64,000 bases of DNA, taken from the NCBI GenBank assembly GCA_019638115.1, contig JAHBUK010000001.1, positions 762,238 through 826,237 of the forward strand, read 5' to 3'. Under the pieces are notes generated by a model. That model saw only the letters and a program-made list of their open reading frames with translations. It had not been told where the DNA came from and did no database searches. The stretch is from Flavobacteriales bacterium (GTDB lineage: Bacteria; Bacteroidota; Bacteroidia; Flavobacteriales_F; PHOS-HE28). This document shows positions 63,347 through 64,000 of this stretch, piece after piece. The translations under genes and the position numbers were made by a program. Numbering within the stretch: position 1 is the first letter of the stretch; each line of letters begins with the position of its first letter.

Positions 63347-64000
63347 ATGCCCGGCATCTACCTCCACATCCCCTTCTGCCGGAAAGCCTGCACCTACTGC
63401 GACTTCCACTTCAGCACCAGCACGCAGGGCAAGGCGCGTGTGTTGAACGCCATGGCCTTGGAGCTGGAGCAGCGCGCGACCGAGATGGAAGGGAGCGTTG
63501 GCACCATCTACTTCGGCGGTGGAACACCGAGCTTGTTGGAGGCGAGCGAGATCGCCCGTTTCATGCAGGACATCCGTGGTCGGTGCAGCGTGGCACCCGA
63601 TGCCGAGGTGACCTTGGAGGCCAATCCGGACGACATCACTGAGGAGCGCCTGGCGGCTTGGAAGGAACTTGGCATCACCCGCCTGAGCCTCGGCACCCAA
63701 AGCTTCCGCGAGGAACGCCTGCGTTTCATGGGCCGCGCGCATACGGCGGAGCAAGCCCTGCGCAGCATCGCGCTCATCGCCAAGGCAGGCTTCGCATCGT
63801 GGACCATCGACCTGATCTATGGCCTGCCGCAGATGAGCCTGGCCGAATGGGACGAACAGCTCACCATCGCCCTGGAGCACGGCATGCCGCACCTTAGCGC
63901 CTACTGCCTTACCGTGGAAGCGAAGACCGCGCTGGCCCACCAGGTGGCCAAGGGTGCTGTACACATGCCCGAAGATGCCGACCAGAGCGCACAACTGGAC
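63347..64000 (+). CDS. hemW: HemW-like radical SAM protein, N-terminal part (runs off right edge)
   Basis: 218 codons open to the last base. MPGIYLHIPFCRKACTYCDFHFST has the radical-SAM CxxxCxxC motif (C11, C15, C18) and the HemW/HemN-like context Y-x-H-I-P-F-C. Further family features are TIYFGGGTPSLLEASEI, EVTLEANPDDITEERL, GITRLSLGTQSFREERLRFMGRAH, SWTIDLIYGLPQMSL and LSAYCLTVE. HemW-type proteins lack the extra Cys of true coproporphyrinogen dehydrogenases and act as haem chaperones; the motif here fits HemW. The C-terminal domain lies outside the window. It starts immediately after the AT-rich region. Confidence 0.93.
   Translation, partial: MPGIYLHIPFCRKACTYCDFHFSTSTQGKARVLNAMALELEQRATEMEGSVGTIYFGGGTPSLLEASEIARFMQDIRGRCSVAPDAEVTLEANPDDITEERLAAWKELGITRLSLGTQSFREERLRFMGRAHTAEQALRSIALIAKAGFASWTIDLIYGLPQMSLAEWDEQLTIALEHGMPHLSAYCLTVEAKTALAHQVAKGAVHMPEDADQSAQLD

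Overview
The window reads as one contig of a GC-rich member of the Bacteroidota, most likely an uncultured Flavobacteriales-type lineage. This is inferred from gene content: many type IX secretion system (T9SS) cargo proteins with C-terminal sorting domains, three PorP/SprF-family barrels, gliding-motility-type giant adhesins with SprB repeats, MenB, a DUF2723 glycosyltransferase, absence of Shine-Dalgarno-like starts, and -7 promoter boxes of the TAnnTTYG type (the exact 8-mer TACCTTCG occurs upstream of three unrelated transcription units). No T9SS core gene (gldKLMN, sov, porV) lies inside the window.

Layout. 1-8.9 kb: a left-edge partial secreted protein (minus strand, not closed by a stop in the window), a cystathionine gamma-synthase-type PLP enzyme, then three tandem paralogous M43 zinc metalloproteases with PKD and T9SS sorting domains, closed by a strong terminator. 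8.9-13.5 kb: tandem 99-bp repeats made of tRNA-Gln 3' ends plus terminators, an intact tRNA-Gln, a large DUF2723 membrane glycosyltransferase and a polysaccharide deacetylase. 13.5-37.7 kb: a 24-kb minus-strand block in which three T9SS type-B cargo proteins (330, 3125 and 2854 residues) are each followed at once by a PorP/SprF protein, and the last pair is followed by a PorE-like TPR/propeller/OmpA protein. 37.9-44.6 kb: tRNA-Arg, a small XRE regulator with a 13-C tract at its 3' end, a helically phased operator array, and a 1469-residue beta-helix T9SS protein coupled to a delta-60 repeat protein. 44.8-50 kb: a fourth M43 protease, a SIMPL protein, menB, a DUF805 protein and a reeler-like T9SS protein. 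50-58 kb: metG (minus), an outer-membrane barrel, a delta-60 T9SS protein, LD-carboxypeptidase, DUF4412, YraN and an RluB/RsuA-type pseudouridine synthase. 58-64 kb: an AsmA-family protein, a 163-bp MITE-like element, a histidine kinase, an AT-rich lipoprotein cassette and a right-edge partial HemW.

How it fits together. The dominant theme is the cell surface: proteases, huge Cys-rich repeat adhesins, propellers and a beta-helix protein, all equipped for T9SS export, with type-B cargo physically paired with PorP/SprF proteins that are known or suspected to serve such cargo. Housekeeping genes (metG, menB, rluB-like, hemW, yraN, two tRNAs) are interspersed.

The most unusual observations are the triple cargo/PorP coupling with a 31-repeat and a 33-repeat giant protein (the latter with a nested four-unit super-repeat), the phased TGTGCA/TGCACA array between an XRE gene and a giant secreted protein, palindromic elements inserted in frame into metG (twice), an LD-carboxypeptidase gene and a delta-60 gene, a MITE-like element, and the pseudo-tRNA tandem repeats. 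Family assignments rest on motifs read by eye; no database search was run.
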